From Fusobacteriota bacterium (GTDB lineage Bacteria; Fusobacteriota; Fusobacteriia; JAPLKR01), in contig JAPLKR010000070.1 of NCBI GenBank assembly GCA_026387965.1, positions 1 to 29,588 of the forward strand: a stretch of DNA of 29,588 nucleotides, given 5' to 3'. Shown piece by piece: positions 6,321 through 15,218 of this stretch. The notes beneath the pieces were generated by a model, which saw nothing but the letters and a program-made list of their open reading frames with translations, was not told where the DNA came from and ran no database searches. Numbering within the stretch: position 1 is the stretch's first letter; every line of letters starts with the position of its first letter. Position numbers and translations under genes: made by a program.

Positions 6321-9005
6321 ATGAGTGAAGAAAAACTGATGCATGACATTGATGCAACGCTTAAAGATTTTGAATGTACGCGTCAAGGTTTAACTTCAAG
6401 CGATGCCGAAGCTAGAGTTGCAAAATACGGTTATAACATGCTTGAAGAGACGAAAAGAACTAAATGGGAAATTTTTATCCATACGTTGAAGGGGCCCGTC
6501 AACTACCTAATTGAGGCTGCGTGTTTGGTCTCATTGCTAATGAGAGATTGGCCGGACTTCTGGGTAATCCTATTTATGCTTTGTATTAACTCTGGAATAG
6601 AGTTCTTCCAGACAATTCAGGCAAGTAACGCAATGGATGCTTTAAAAAACTCAATGGCGCCAAAATCAAAAGTTATGCGTGATGGTAAATGGTCAGAAGT
6701 TGAGTCTAAGTTTTTAGTTCCTGGGGATGTTATTAACATTTCAAACGGAACGATTATTCCAGCAGACTGTATCATGATTCACGGAGAGTACTTATCAGTA
6801 GACCAATCATCACTAACGGGAGAATCACTTCCTGTAGATAAAATTCTTGGTGAAGAGGGATATGCTGGAGCAACAGTTAAATCAGGAGACATGGATTGTT
6901 TAGTAATTGCAACAGGAATGACCTCTAAATTTGGTAAAATTGCTGCACTTTCTACAGCACCAACCTCTCTTTCAAAATTCCAAAAATCACAAGCAAGTAT
7001 TGGTATGTACTTAACATACATATCTCTTATATTTAGTGCTATCGTGTTAGTTAAACTATTGCTTAGCCATGGAACTATGGCCGATGTGGAGTGGAATCAA
7101 TCTCTTCACCAATGGATAATCGAGCCTCACTCAAACCATTTAGGACTAATTGTTCAGCTTATTATGGTAATTATCGTTGCATCTATTCCAGTTGCGATGC
7201 CTGCTATTTTGGCAATCACAATGGCACTTGGAGCTTTATCACTTGTTAAACAAAAAGCTATCGTATCAAGACTTCAAGCAATTGAGGAAATGGCAGGAGT
7301 GGATATTCTGTGTTCTGATAAAACTGGAACTTTAACTAAGAATAAGCTTTCTCTTAATGAACCTGTTATGTTTGAAGGAAAAGACGAAGCTGAGATTAAC
7401 CTCTATGCGGCTCTTGCTTCAAAAAGAACATCGGATGAGGCTATCGATTCTACGTGTGTTAAAAGTGTAGATAGTTCAATTTTAGACAAATACACTCAAA
7501 CTAAATATATGCCATTTGACCCTGTTTCAAAGATGACAACAGGTTACGCTACAGATAAAGCTACCGGAAAATCATTTATAGTAATCAAGGGAGCTCCAAA
7601 AGTCATTATTGATAAATCTCACTTAAGTGCCGAGATGAAGCAAAAAGCGAATGATTCAGTACATGCTTTAGCCCTTCGTGGATTTAGAGCACTTGGTGTT
7701 GCTTTTGCTGAAGGTTCAGATTTATCTACAGCAGAGTTTCAACTTACTGGTATTCTTTCACTATTTGACCCTCCACGTGATGACTCTAAACAAGTTGTTG
7801 AAGAGGCCAAAGGGTATGGTCTTAAAGTTAAAATGGTTACAGGTGATGACTTAGCTATCGCTAAAGAGACATCTGGTCAACTCTCTATGGGAACTAACAT
7901 TGTTCCAGCTGCTGATCTTTTTCACGGTATCACTGACCTTGAGAATCTTCCAGCTAATGTTAAGCGTAAGATTGTTACGGCTGATGGATACGCTCGTGTA
8001 TTCCCTGAGCATAAGCATGCTATCGTACTTGCATACAAAAGTATCGGTCGTACAGTAGCTATGACAGGTGACGGGGTAAATGATGCTCCAGCACTTAAAG
8101 CTGCTAATGTTGGTATTGCGGTTGAAGGGGCTACAGATGCAGCAAGAGCAGCAGCTGACCTTATTTTAACAGCACCTGGTCTATCTGTAGTTATTCACGC
8201 CATTGAAGAAGCAAGAAAAATTTTCAATATCATGGTTGCGTATATGAATTATCGTATTGTAATGACGCTTGATGTACTTCTGTTCATCTCTCTTTCAATC
8301 TTACTTTACCCTCTACCACTCATCGTTACTCCGATGTCTGCAATTATGATCATCCTTGTAGCTATTCTTGATGATATTCCTATGATGGCAATTGCTTATG
8401 ATAACTCTGAAGCCGAACCTCTTCCAATGAAATGGAACGGAAATGAAGTATTTGTTATCGGCATTATTATGGGACTTGTTGCGATGGTTCAAAACTTTGT
8501 TCTTTTTGCATGGTTGTTAAATCCAGAAATTTTTGGACTTAACCAATGGGCTGGATTCTTCACTACATCAGTAATCCCAGCAAGCGGACAGATTTTAAGA
8601 GATGGAAATGTTTCATCTCTTACACCTTATCTCTGTTATTTAAAAGAGATTCAAACTATCATGTTCCTACAAATTGCTGTTGCAGGTCACTTGATTTTAT
8701 TTATCTCAAGACACAAAACAAAGTGGTTTTGGCAAAAACCTAGACCGTCTCAAATTCTTTTCTGGTCAATCATTGGAACTCAAGTAGTTGCTATGATTAT
8801 CTGTATGTTAGGATGGTTAAATATGCAACCAATCACTTGGAAAATGGTTATTCTTGTTTGGATTTTTGATATTATCTTTATGTTTATCTTCAATGCAGTT
8901 AGAATTTTTGTTGAGAGGATATCAACACCTAAAGCTGAAGTGGCTAAGTACAGACTTCTTAACCAAGGTCTATATATACATGCTAAAAAGCCTGAACACA
9001 ACTAA
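6321..9005 (+). CDS. P-type ATPase, plasma-membrane proton-pump (P3A) type
   Basis: This is an ATP-driven cation pump of 894 residues, most similar in layout to H+-exporting P3A ATPases of plants, fungi, archaea and some bacteria. Visible motifs are an N-terminal cation-ATPase region, PGD (134-136), the actuator TGES (166-169), PVAMP in the fourth transmembrane helix (290-294), the phosphorylation site DKTGT (Asp333), KGAP in the nucleotide domain, MVTGDD, and the hinge GDGVNDAPA near residue 583. Six C-terminal helices follow. PVAMP instead of the PEGLP of Ca2+/Na+ pumps favours proton transport, but substrate cannot be proved from sequence. There is no long C-terminal autoinhibitory domain. 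The ATG follows AAAAGGAG with good spacing. It is a single-gene unit with its own promoter and strong terminator, flanked by convergent or divergent genes. It may have been acquired horizontally. Confidence 0.92.
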   Translation: MSEEKLMHDIDATLKDFECTRQGLTSSDAEARVAKYGYNMLEETKRTKWEIFIHTLKGPVNYLIEAACLVSLLMRDWPDFWVILFMLCINSGIEFFQTIQASNAMDALKNSMAPKSKVMRDGKWSEVESKFLVPGDVINISNGTIIPADCIMIHGEYLSVDQSSLTGESLPVDKILGEEGYAGATVKSGDMDCLVIATGMTSKFGKIAALSTAPTSLSKFQKSQASIGMYLTYISLIFSAIVLVKLLLSHGTMADVEWNQSLHQWIIEPHSNHLGLIVQLIMVIIVASIPVAMPAILAITMALGALSLVKQKAIVSRLQAIEEMAGVDILCSDKTGTLTKNKLSLNEPVMFEGKDEAEINLYAALASKRTSDEAIDSTCVKSVDSSILDKYTQTKYMPFDPVSKMTTGYATDKATGKSFIVIKGAPKVIIDKSHLSAEMKQKANDSVHALALRGFRALGVAFAEGSDLSTAEFQLTGILSLFDPPRDDSKQVVEEAKGYGLKVKMVTGDDLAIAKETSGQLSMGTNIVPAADLFHGITDLENLPANVKRKIVTADGYARVFPEHKHAIVLAYKSIGRTVAMTGDGVNDAPALKAANVGIAVEGATDAARAAADLILTAPGLSVVIHAIEEARKIFNIMVAYMNYRIVMTLDVLLFISLSILLYPLPLIVTPMSAIMIILVAILDDIPMMAIAYDNSEAEPLPMKWNGNEVFVIGIIMGLVAMVQNFVLFAWLLNPEIFGLNQWAGFFTTSVIPASGQILRDGNVSSLTPYLCYLKEIQTIMFLQIAVAGHLILFISRHKTKWFWQKPRPSQILFWSIIGTQVVAMIICMLGWLNMQPITWKMVILVWIFDIIFMFIFNAVRIFVERISTPKAEVAKYRLLNQGLYIHAKKPEHN

Positions 9006-9020
9006 AATTTTCATTACAAA

Positions 9021-9064
9021 AAATAACCTCTCCGTAAGTGAACTTACGGAGAGGTTATTTTTTT
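9021..9064 (+). terminator. Strong terminator of the ATPase gene
   Basis: A perfect 19-bp inverted repeat (9021-9039 with 9042-9060) around ACCTCTCCGTAAGT / ACTTACGGAGAGGT ends in a run of seven T. An A run on the other side could make it act in both directions. Confidence 0.92.
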
Positions 9065-9156
9065 ACTTTATATAGTTACTCCAAAATTTTAATAAATAAA
9101 AAAGCTCCTTATGAATATTTATAGCAAATCAAAAACAAAACTGAATACTTTGTGAT

Positions 9157-9230
9157 ATGTCATCTCGAGTGAAGCCGAGGGATCTATCCCTGCAAAATTC
9201 GAGATGTCTCCACGTTGGCCGACATGACAA
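9157..9230. repeat. Palindromic intergenic repeat element
   Basis: This 74-bp element is much more GC-rich than its surroundings. It begins TGTCAT and ends ATGACA (9158-9163, 9224-9229). Inside are CATCTCGA (9161-9168) with its exact complement TCGAGATG (9199-9206) and a small GGGAT/ATCCC hairpin. The wording (TGTCATCTCGAGTGAAGC ... CGACATGACA) resembles dispersed intergenic palindromes of the TGTCATTCTGAGCGAAGC type seen in many bacterial genomes. Only one copy is in this window, so repetition is inferred. Confidence 0.6.
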
Positions 9231-9811
9231 CATTGTCAAGGTTTGTTATGAAACTGCTCTAGTTTATCATTGCCAAATTATATATTCTATTTTAGTATAC
9301 TTAATAAATCTAGAATAAGAACTTAAAATTTTCATAAATTAAAATGAGAATTCTTGATTTTTTTGTATTAAGTTCCTATTTAAACTTACTGGATATTTAT
9401 AAAAGTCCTTAAACCAAATACAATAAAGAGCATGTTGGTAAATACAAATCTCTTTTTTAAAAACAGAGTACTCAAATACTGCGATTTTAACCATCTTAAG
9501 CCTCTTACCCACATTTTGCGACGTTGCATTATGTATGAAAGCAAAACTCTTTATTTCAGACTATTTATGTTTAAAAACTCTATTTCCAAGGTTTTTTAGC
9601 AAATTCTGAAGTGCGTCCCTTATGTAAATATTCACTTAAATACTAATTGTATTTGTCAATAAATCTTTTAGAAATTCTTGACTTTCTCTTCTTGTTAATG
9701 TCTTGGAAATAAATCATCACAACCACACTCACATTAAGTTTTTCAAATTCATCTAAACCCGCTAATGTGAAGTTGCGTAGAATCACACTCTACTTTCATA
9801 CATTCAACCTC
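9231..9811. other. Gene-free stretch with a possible decayed minus-strand frame
   Basis: There is no intact gene in this AT-rich 580-bp stretch. On the minus strand, about 70 codons between roughly 9345 and 9555 are open without a start (it reads KMVKIAVFEYSVFKKE in the middle, ending at TAA). Above it, short open pieces in other frames (for example RRESQEFLKDLL around 9665-9700) are separated by stops. This could be an old gene remnant, but I cannot match it to a family, and chance is possible. Confidence 0.25.
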
Positions 9812-9838
9812 AAAAAAAGTAGCCCAGAGGGCTACTTT
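9812..9838 (-). terminator. Terminator of the POT transporter gene
   Basis: The stem AAAGTAGCCC (9816-9825) / GGGCTACTTT (9829-9838) has a 3-nt loop and is followed on the minus strand by seven T. It begins 6 bp after the transporter stop. Confidence 0.9.
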
Positions 9839-9844
9839 AAAATT

Positions 9845-11413
9845 TTAATCTCTAGCAAGCTTGTTTTCCATAGATACCGCTCCAAGTTCCCCTACCGAAA
9901 TTTCTGCATGATCAATTAAACCATTAAGTTGCTTCATGAAAATAAACATAATAAACCCTACAATAATAGAAATTATTCCTACCCATCCAAAAACTTGTGA
10001 ATAATGAGGATTGGTAAGCGCTGTAATTTGAAGCTGTTCAGCTGTGAATTTACCTACTGCGAGCTGCGAAAGATAACTTGCTCCAATGGCTGCTACACCA
10101 GTCATCATACACCAAAGTCCCATCATAATATTTTGCAGATGTTTAGGGGCTAATCTTCCAATGGCCGAATACCCTATTGGCGATATGCAAAGCTCTCCAA
10201 TACTTTGAAGAATATAACTCCAAAATACCCAACTAAATCCTACTAGTCCTGCCCCTGCAAGCCTTATTCCAATTGGAAATATTCCAAACCCTACCCCAAT
10301 AAAAATGAGTGCTAATCCAAACAAAAATGGAAGGGAAACTTTTTTACCTTTAGCACGCGCTCTTTGAAGTACCCAAGCCATAATTGGACCACCCACAACA
10401 ATCACTATTGTATTAATGTTAGATACCCATTGAGGTGCTATTTGTATTCCCGCAATACTCATTTTAATATTATATTCAAGAAAATACATGAGCGCAAGTG
10501 GCGCTAATTGATACAATACCCAAAAAACAAAGGCTGCAATTAACAAAAATACATACGCCACCATTCTTGCACGCTCTCCGGAATCTTTTCTATTTGCAGC
10601 AAGAAAAAGTACCGCAACAATTGTAATAAGAAATACCAGAGAAATAACTGCGTTAGAGATATCCGCATGATGTATTAGGATCATCATTACGATAATAGTA
10701 ATAATAATAACCCCAAACCCCTTGTAAAACTGAGTTGAATTTCGCATTTTACCAGATCTAACGCCCTCTGTTAAAAATGTGTCTCTATCTCTTACAACTC
10801 TCCAATTTATAACAATAAGAACAATCGCAATGATATTTGCAACCCCTCCAAGACCGAATAACATTCCATAATTATTTGTCAGTGTATAATGTCCTGCAAG
10901 ATCAAAACCAATAAAAAATCCAACATTCATACCACTATAATTCCAAAGAAATGCCTTCTCACGTCGCACATCACTTGGATCGTCAAAAAGTTGAGTTACC
11001 ATGCAATTCATACATGTCACATTAAGACCACTTCCTGTTAAGAAAATTGCAAGTCCAAGCATCATAAAAGTTAATCTTAAGTCAAAAGGTACCATGACTG
11101 TCCCTACAAGGAAGAGTGCTGCAATTACTTGAATTCCCATAGATATTGAAAACAGTAGTCTATTTGAAATTAGGCGCCCCCCCATGTAACCACCTAAAAA
11201 ATGAAGTCCGTAGTTAAAGGCTAAAAAACTTCCTGTCAATGCGAGAACTTGATCCGTCGGAAGTTTCAATACTTGTGTTCCAAAAAGTGTCAAAGTGGAA
11301 TATAGTATTGCGAAACTAAGGGTTGAAAAAATTTGTGTTACAAAAAGTGCTCGAGTGCCGCGTTTGATTTCATGATCTGTCGCAATATCACTCATTTTAA
11401 CGTATGAAGCCAT
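9845..11413 (-). CDS. POT/PTR2-family proton-coupled peptide transporter
   Basis: This major facilitator protein probably imports di- and tripeptides with protons across the inner membrane. The frame is open from 11473, but the ATG at 11411-11413 has a clear AAGGAG ribosome-binding site and begins MASYVKMSDIATDHEIKRGT, giving 522 residues. About twelve to fourteen hydrophobic helices span the protein. Family hallmarks include a first helix with FSTLSFAILYSTLTLF, FLAFNYGLHFLGGYMGGRL (helix 2 and loop), and a signature-like region around WNYSGMNVGFFIGFD. The ExxER motif of classical POTs near helix 1 is not obvious (the equivalent position reads FSTLSFA), so coupling may differ from DtpA-type proteins. 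This variant resembles POT proteins I associate with Legionella-like bacteria. It is a single-gene unit and suits an organism living on host peptides. Confidence 0.85.
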   Translation of the reverse strand: MASYVKMSDIATDHEIKRGTRALFVTQIFSTLSFAILYSTLTLFGTQVLKLPTDQVLALTGSFLAFNYGLHFLGGYMGGRLISNRLLFSISMGIQVIAALFLVGTVMVPFDLRLTFMMLGLAIFLTGSGLNVTCMNCMVTQLFDDPSDVRREKAFLWNYSGMNVGFFIGFDLAGHYTLTNNYGMLFGLGGVANIIAIVLIVINWRVVRDRDTFLTEGVRSGKMRNSTQFYKGFGVIIITIIVMMILIHHADISNAVISLVFLITIVAVLFLAANRKDSGERARMVAYVFLLIAAFVFWVLYQLAPLALMYFLEYNIKMSIAGIQIAPQWVSNINTIVIVVGGPIMAWVLQRARAKGKKVSLPFLFGLALIFIGVGFGIFPIGIRLAGAGLVGFSWVFWSYILQSIGELCISPIGYSAIGRLAPKHLQNIMMGLWCMMTGVAAIGASYLSQLAVGKFTAEQLQITALTNPHYSQVFGWVGIISIIVGFIMFIFMKQLNGLIDHAEISVGELGAVSMENKLARD

Positions 11414-11445
11414 AGTATTTCTCCTTAATATTTTTTCAACTTTTA

Positions 11446-11473
11446 AGTATATCAGAACCCCAAAATAATGCAA
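11446..11473 (-). promoter_or_regulatory. Promoter of the POT transporter gene
   Basis: On the minus strand, TTGCAT (11468-11473) is 16 bp from TATACT (11446-11451), about 33 bp upstream of the chosen start. It overlaps the extended open frame, which supports the downstream start codon. Confidence 0.6.
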
Positions 11474-11799
11474 TGCAAAATTATTACCTGATATGGCATT
11501 TTTTTACTTTTTTTCCTTTTTAGCATATTAATAACTGCATTTATGAAAAAAAATGCTATTATATATTCAGCTGTCTAATGAACTTATAATTACCAATAGT
11601 ATTACGCTAATTTTAGCACAGCTCATTATATTTGTCAATAATTTAGCAAAAAGATACAAAAATATGAAATATTCTTTTTTAATATTTTGTTCATGTTTTT
11701 TTCAAAATTCTATTGTCTATCTCCTATGTTTATGTTAAAACTATATAACCTTGAGTATTGTCTTGTTCTGTTGCGTTATAAATGATCAGGGGTATATTT
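11474..11799. other. AT-rich intergenic stretch without a recognisable gene
   Basis: This 326-bp stretch lies between the transporter promoter and the decayed plus-strand gene. Short frames are present but have no ribosome-binding site or recognisable content. I found no clear promoter for the decayed gene. Confidence 0.5.
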
Positions 11800-12790
11800 A
11801 TGAAATTATTGCTTAATCATCTCTTCAATCGTGCTTTCAAGTTCAGTTCTTTTCGCAGGTGATATTACAAAAAGCAGTTCATCTCAAAAAATCAAATATC
11901 TGGTTCATCCACATTCCTAACTGTAAACTTAAGCGAATTAATTTCTATTTATGAGTTTGTTGGAACCGTTTCACCTATTCTTGATTTTAGTTTAGTAAAT
12001 ACTGGTATTGCTGGTTTTGCACCTATTAGCTTCAGCTCAAGTTTCTCTATTAATTTCAACTTAACGGCCATAAAGTCAAAATGAGCCTGCATGGGGTGAC
12101 ACACTTTCAGTTTATAACTTAACTTACGGTTTTAACAATGATCTACACTTTTAACTTCCGGCAATTTTTTTAATTGAGCTTCTATATTTAGCACTAATTA
12201 GGCTACGATATTTAATAATACCATTACAACACGAATGCAGTATACCACTCAAGACAATTATCAGTACGGACTGAATTTTAACATCTCAAGATGGGAAAAG
12301 CACAATAATTGCGTTAATGATCAAATTGCTATCAACTTTGGTATACAGCCTTATTTCCAGAAATTATTTGAACAACGGGCGATATCATTCAGATCAATAC
12401 TACTAAACCATGGGAGAGCTCAGCATCTGCAGATCCATGATGAATAAACAGACAAACTTGTGGATTTGCTCGGGATATCAATCCAAAATATAGCTATCTC
12501 GCTACTGAAAATCTTACACTTGTAGCGCAAACTACTTTTAGAGAAGCCACTGTAGCATGGAATACACTTACCTACTTAGCTGAAAATGGAGCCGGCAACT
12601 TAATCGAGCCTCAATTTTTCAACTTTAACTATAATCTTCCACAAACCATAGAGGTTAATCTTGGTCTCGCTTCAAAAATTGATTGAAATAATTTTTGATT
12701 AACAATGGATGGTTCAGAAAATGCAAATGATATTCACAACAAAGGTAATGATACCTCAAGGAATAAAAAGTTGCTTCAAGTATAAACGAT
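11800..12790 (+). pseudogene. Decayed gene for a secreted beta-rich protein of unknown family
   Basis: An ATG at 11800 with AGGGG upstream starts MKLLL. After a frameshift the sequence reads IISSIVLSSSVLFAGD, so together they form a typical signal peptide with an AG-D cleavage site. Coding sense then hops between frames: about 11897-12081 (FLTVNLSELISIYEFVGTV ... GFAPISFSSSFSINFNL, then TGA), 12079-12152 (EPAWGDTLSVYNLTYGFNN), 12200-12447 (NYQYGLNFNISRWEK, QIAINFGIQPYFQKL), and 12450-12683 (ENLTLVAQTTFREATVAW, PQFFNFNYNLPQTIEV). It then continues past two TGA codons (about 12684 and 12696) to a TAA near 12783. Alternating polar and hydrophobic residues with many N, T, S and aromatic residues suggest beta-strands, for example a barrel or a surface protein. 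At least four frame changes show it is dead. I do not recognise the family. Confidence 0.6.
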
Positions 12791-12836
12791 GTTTATGTAA
12801 TTCAATCGCTTCTAGCACTTCTACAAAAAACAAGTT

Positions 12837-12872
12837 AAAAAACCCCTCAGGCAAATACCTGAGGGGTTTTTT
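12837..12872. terminator. Bidirectional terminator between the decayed gene and lepA
   Basis: A 15-bp stem (12837-12851 with 12858-12872, core AACCCCTCAGG / CCTGAGGGGTT) has a 6-nt loop. A run of A on one side and T on the other makes it suitable for both strands. It overlaps the lepA stop codon by two bases. Confidence 0.9.
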
Positions 12873-14652
12873 AATCTAATTTTAGCACTTCAAAGAAGGC
12901 TTCCTGCGGAATTTCAACATTTCCAATAGATTTCATTCTCTTTTTACCCTCTTTTTGTTTATCAAGAAGTTTACGTTTTCTAGAGATATCTCCACCATAA
13001 CATTTAGCTAAGACATCTTTTCTCATTGCACGAATTGTCTCTCTTGCAATAATTCTACTACCAAGCGAAGCTTGAATAGCTACTTCGAACTGTTGCCTCG
13101 GTATTAACTCTTTCAATTTTTCACAAATAGCTCTTGAACGATGCTCAGCAAAATCGCGATGAACAATGAATGAAAAAGCATCCACAATATCACCTGCTAC
13201 TAAAATATCAACTTTTGAAAGATTCGACTCTTTGTAGCCAATAAATTCATATTCAAACGAAGCGTAACCCTTAGTGCCAGATTTTAGTTTATCATAAAAA
13301 TCAATAATCACTTCTGCGAGAGGAAGTTCATAAGTAATAAGTGTTCTTATATCATCTATAAAATTCATATCCACATAGATTCCACGTTTCTCTTGACATA
13401 GTTCCATGACTCGTCCAACATACTCTTTTGGAACCATAATTTTACCCTTTATAAAGGGCTCATCCGTTCTCGTAAGTCCTGTAGCAAAGTCCATTGGATT
13501 GTCAATTTCAGTCATCTCACCTTTTGCATCATACACCTGGTACTCAACTGAAGGTGCTGTAGAGATAATATCTAAGTCATATTCACGTCTAAGTCTTTCT
13601 AAGATAATCTCCATGTGAAGCAGTCCTAAAAATCCAACTCGAAATCCAAATCCTAAAGCCGTTGAGGTTTCAGGTTCAAAAGTAAGAGCAGCATCATTAA
13701 GTTGCAACTTTTCTAACGCTTCTCGAAGTATTTTATAATCATCATTTGAAAGTGGATAAACCCCCGCAAACACCATTGGTTGCGCCGCACGGTATGTTGT
13801 GACAGGTAGTGCAAAATCATCCCCTACCATAGCTAAAGTATCCCCTACAGTGGTATCTTTAATATTTTTAATACCTGTTACAATATACCCAACATCACCA
13901 GCTTCAAGATAATCTGTTGCTACCATAGTTGGTGTGAAAATTCCTGTTTCGGTTATCTCAAGCGCTTTTCGTGTACTTAGAACCTGTACTTTATCACCTT
14001 TTCTAATAACACCATCTTTAACTCGAATATAGGTAATAACGCCTCTATATTCATCAAAATGTGAGTCAAAAATTAGAGCTCTAAAATTCTCGCCTCTTGT
14101 ATCTTCAGGTGCTGGAATATACTCAACAATCTTTTCTAACAGCTCAGCTACTCCCAAACCTGACTTTCCACTGGTAAGTACAGCATTTGTCGTATCAAGT
14201 CCGATAATATCCTCTATCTCTTTTCGAGTTGCTTCAACATCTGAATTTTGTAAATCCACCTTATTAATGACAGGTAAAATTTCCAGATTATTCTCTAATG
14301 CTAAGTAAACATTGGCGAGAGTCTGTGCTTCAACCCCTTGAGTCGAATCAACGATTAAAAGCGCCCCTTCACAGGCCGCCAATGCTCTTGATACTTCATA
14401 AGTGAAATCCACATGTCCTGGGGTATCTATTAAATTAAATGTATATACTTCACCATTTTTTGCTTTATACTTCAAAGTTGTCGCTTTAGCTTTAATGGTA
14501 ATACCTTTTTCTCTCTCAAGTTCCATCGAGTCTAAAAGTTGCTCTTTCATATCTCTTTTCGAAACCGTATCGGTTAGTTCAAGTATTCTATCAGCTAAAG
14601 TCGATTTTCCATGGTCTATGTGCGCAATGATTGAAAAATTACGTTTATTCAC
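12871..14652 (-). CDS. lepA: Elongation factor 4 (LepA), ribosomal GTPase
   Basis: LepA is a translational GTPase that binds ribosomes and assists translation or initiation under stress. At 593 residues it is full length. The GTPase motifs are complete: P-loop [10 protein letters not shown] near residue 10, switch [15 protein letters not shown], and NKVDL. The EF-G-like domains and the LepA-specific C-terminal domain ([25 protein letters not shown]) follow. The start is GTG (14650-14652), because AAGGAG lies 6 bp upstream and the peptide [15 protein letters not shown] matches the family N-terminus. An extended -10 promoter sits 33 bp upstream, so lepA can be transcribed alone or by read-through from the tgt-to-transglycosylase genes. 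The stop is TAA. Confidence 0.97.
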   Translation of the reverse strand: MNKRNFSIIAHIDHGKSTLADRILELTDTVSKRDMKEQLLDSMELEREKGITIKAKATTLKYKAKNGEVYTFNLIDTPGHVDFTYEVSRALAACEGALLIVDSTQGVEAQTLANVYLALENNLEILPVINKVDLQNSDVEATRKEIEDIIGLDTTNAVLTSGKSGLGVAELLEKIVEYIPAPEDTRGENFRALIFDSHFDEYRGVITYIRVKDGVIRKGDKVQVLSTRKALEITETGIFTPTMVATDYLEAGDVGYIVTGIKNIKDTTVGDTLAMVGDDFALPVTTYRAAQPMVFAGVYPLSNDDYKILREALEKLQLNDAALTFEPETSTALGFGFRVGFLGLLHMEIILERLRREYDLDIISTAPSVEYQVYDAKGEMTEIDNPMDFATGLTRTDEPFIKGKIMVPKEYVGRVMELCQEKRGIYVDMNFIDDIRTLITYELPLAEVIIDFYDKLKSGTKGYASFEYEFIGYKESNLSKVDILVAGDIVDAFSFIVHRDFAEHRSRAICEKLKELIPRQQFEVAIQASLGSRIIARETIRAMRKDVLAKCYGGDISRKRKLLDKQKEGKKRMKSIGNVEIPQEAFFEVLKLD

Positions 14653-14684
14653 TGAAATCTCCTTATAAAAAATGTGCTACTTTT

Positions 14685-14693
14685 ATTATATCA
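14685..14693 (-). promoter_or_regulatory. Extended -10 promoter of lepA
   Basis: TGATATAAT on the minus strand is an extended -10 with consensus TATAAT (14685-14690). No good -35 is present at the expected distance. Confidence 0.5.
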
Positions 14694-14723
14694 TAATTTA
14701 TTTAACTCTTCTATACTTTACTT

Positions 14724-15218
14724 TTATCTCCAAAAATAAAATACATGATAGGCAAATTCAAACAGATGTATTTTTATAAGATAACGGTTTGTTTCGCCAA
14801 ATTTCTTCCAACGTTTTGATATCAAATTGCCTTCACCTGCATTATACGCAATTAAATCTTCGTTTTTACCCGTGTATTTACCCTCAAGATAACTTAAATA
14901 GGCTGCGCCTAGCATAATATTCTGCATAGGGTTATTTAAATCATCATAGGGTAAATTGAATTTTTGCCCTACATAAGTGGCTGTTTCTGGCATGAGCTGC
15001 ATTAATCCTACTGCGCCTTTTTTTGAAACATTATCTGGGTCAAAATTACTTTCACCTCGAATAATCGCTGCTAACTTACTTGTAGAGACATTATATTTTT
15101 TCGAAGCTTGCGCTATAATCGGATAATATTTATAAGGAAGAAACGCACTATAACACAGCATAACAATGACACACAGTGCCAAAATAATAAAAATAATGTT
15201 TTTTCTCAGTCTACTCAT
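14724..15218 (-). CDS. Membrane-anchored lytic transglycosylase (SLT domain)
   Basis: The enzyme would cleave glycan strands of peptidoglycan outside the cytoplasmic membrane. An N-terminal basic segment followed by a hydrophobic helix (about residues 6-25) forms a signal anchor. The SLT domain follows: RGESNFDP contains the catalytic Glu, GAVGLMQLMPETA is the substrate-groove motif, and IAYNAGEGN is the closing motif. I chose the ATG at 15218, preceded by AGGA, giving 164 residues; an upstream in-frame codon at 15236 lacks a better ribosome-binding site. The ATG overlaps the trmL stop by 8 bp, indicating translational coupling. The protein is short, like MltE-type or Bacillus YjbJ-type enzymes. 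The stop is TAA. Confidence 0.9.
   Translation of the reverse strand: MSRLRKNIIFIILALCVIVMLCYSAFLPYKYYPIIAQASKKYNVSTSKLAAIIRGESNFDPDNVSKKGAVGLMQLMPETATYVGQKFNLPYDDLNNPMQNIMLGAAYLSYLEGKYTGKNEDLIAYNAGEGNLISKRWKKFGETNRYLIKIHLFEFAYHVFYFWR

Noticed and set aside
11414-11473. Upstream start of the POT transporter at 11473
   Set aside because: The extension overlaps the promoter and lacks a ribosome-binding site; the ATG at 11413 has AAGGAG.
11553-11738. Plus-strand 61-codon ORF
   Set aside because: It has no ribosome-binding site, a composition typical of random AT-rich sequence, and no recognisable content.
12235-12447. A stand-alone 70-residue gene at 12235
   Set aside because: It has no ribosome-binding site, and coding sense continues upstream and downstream in other frames, so it is a piece of the larger decayed gene.
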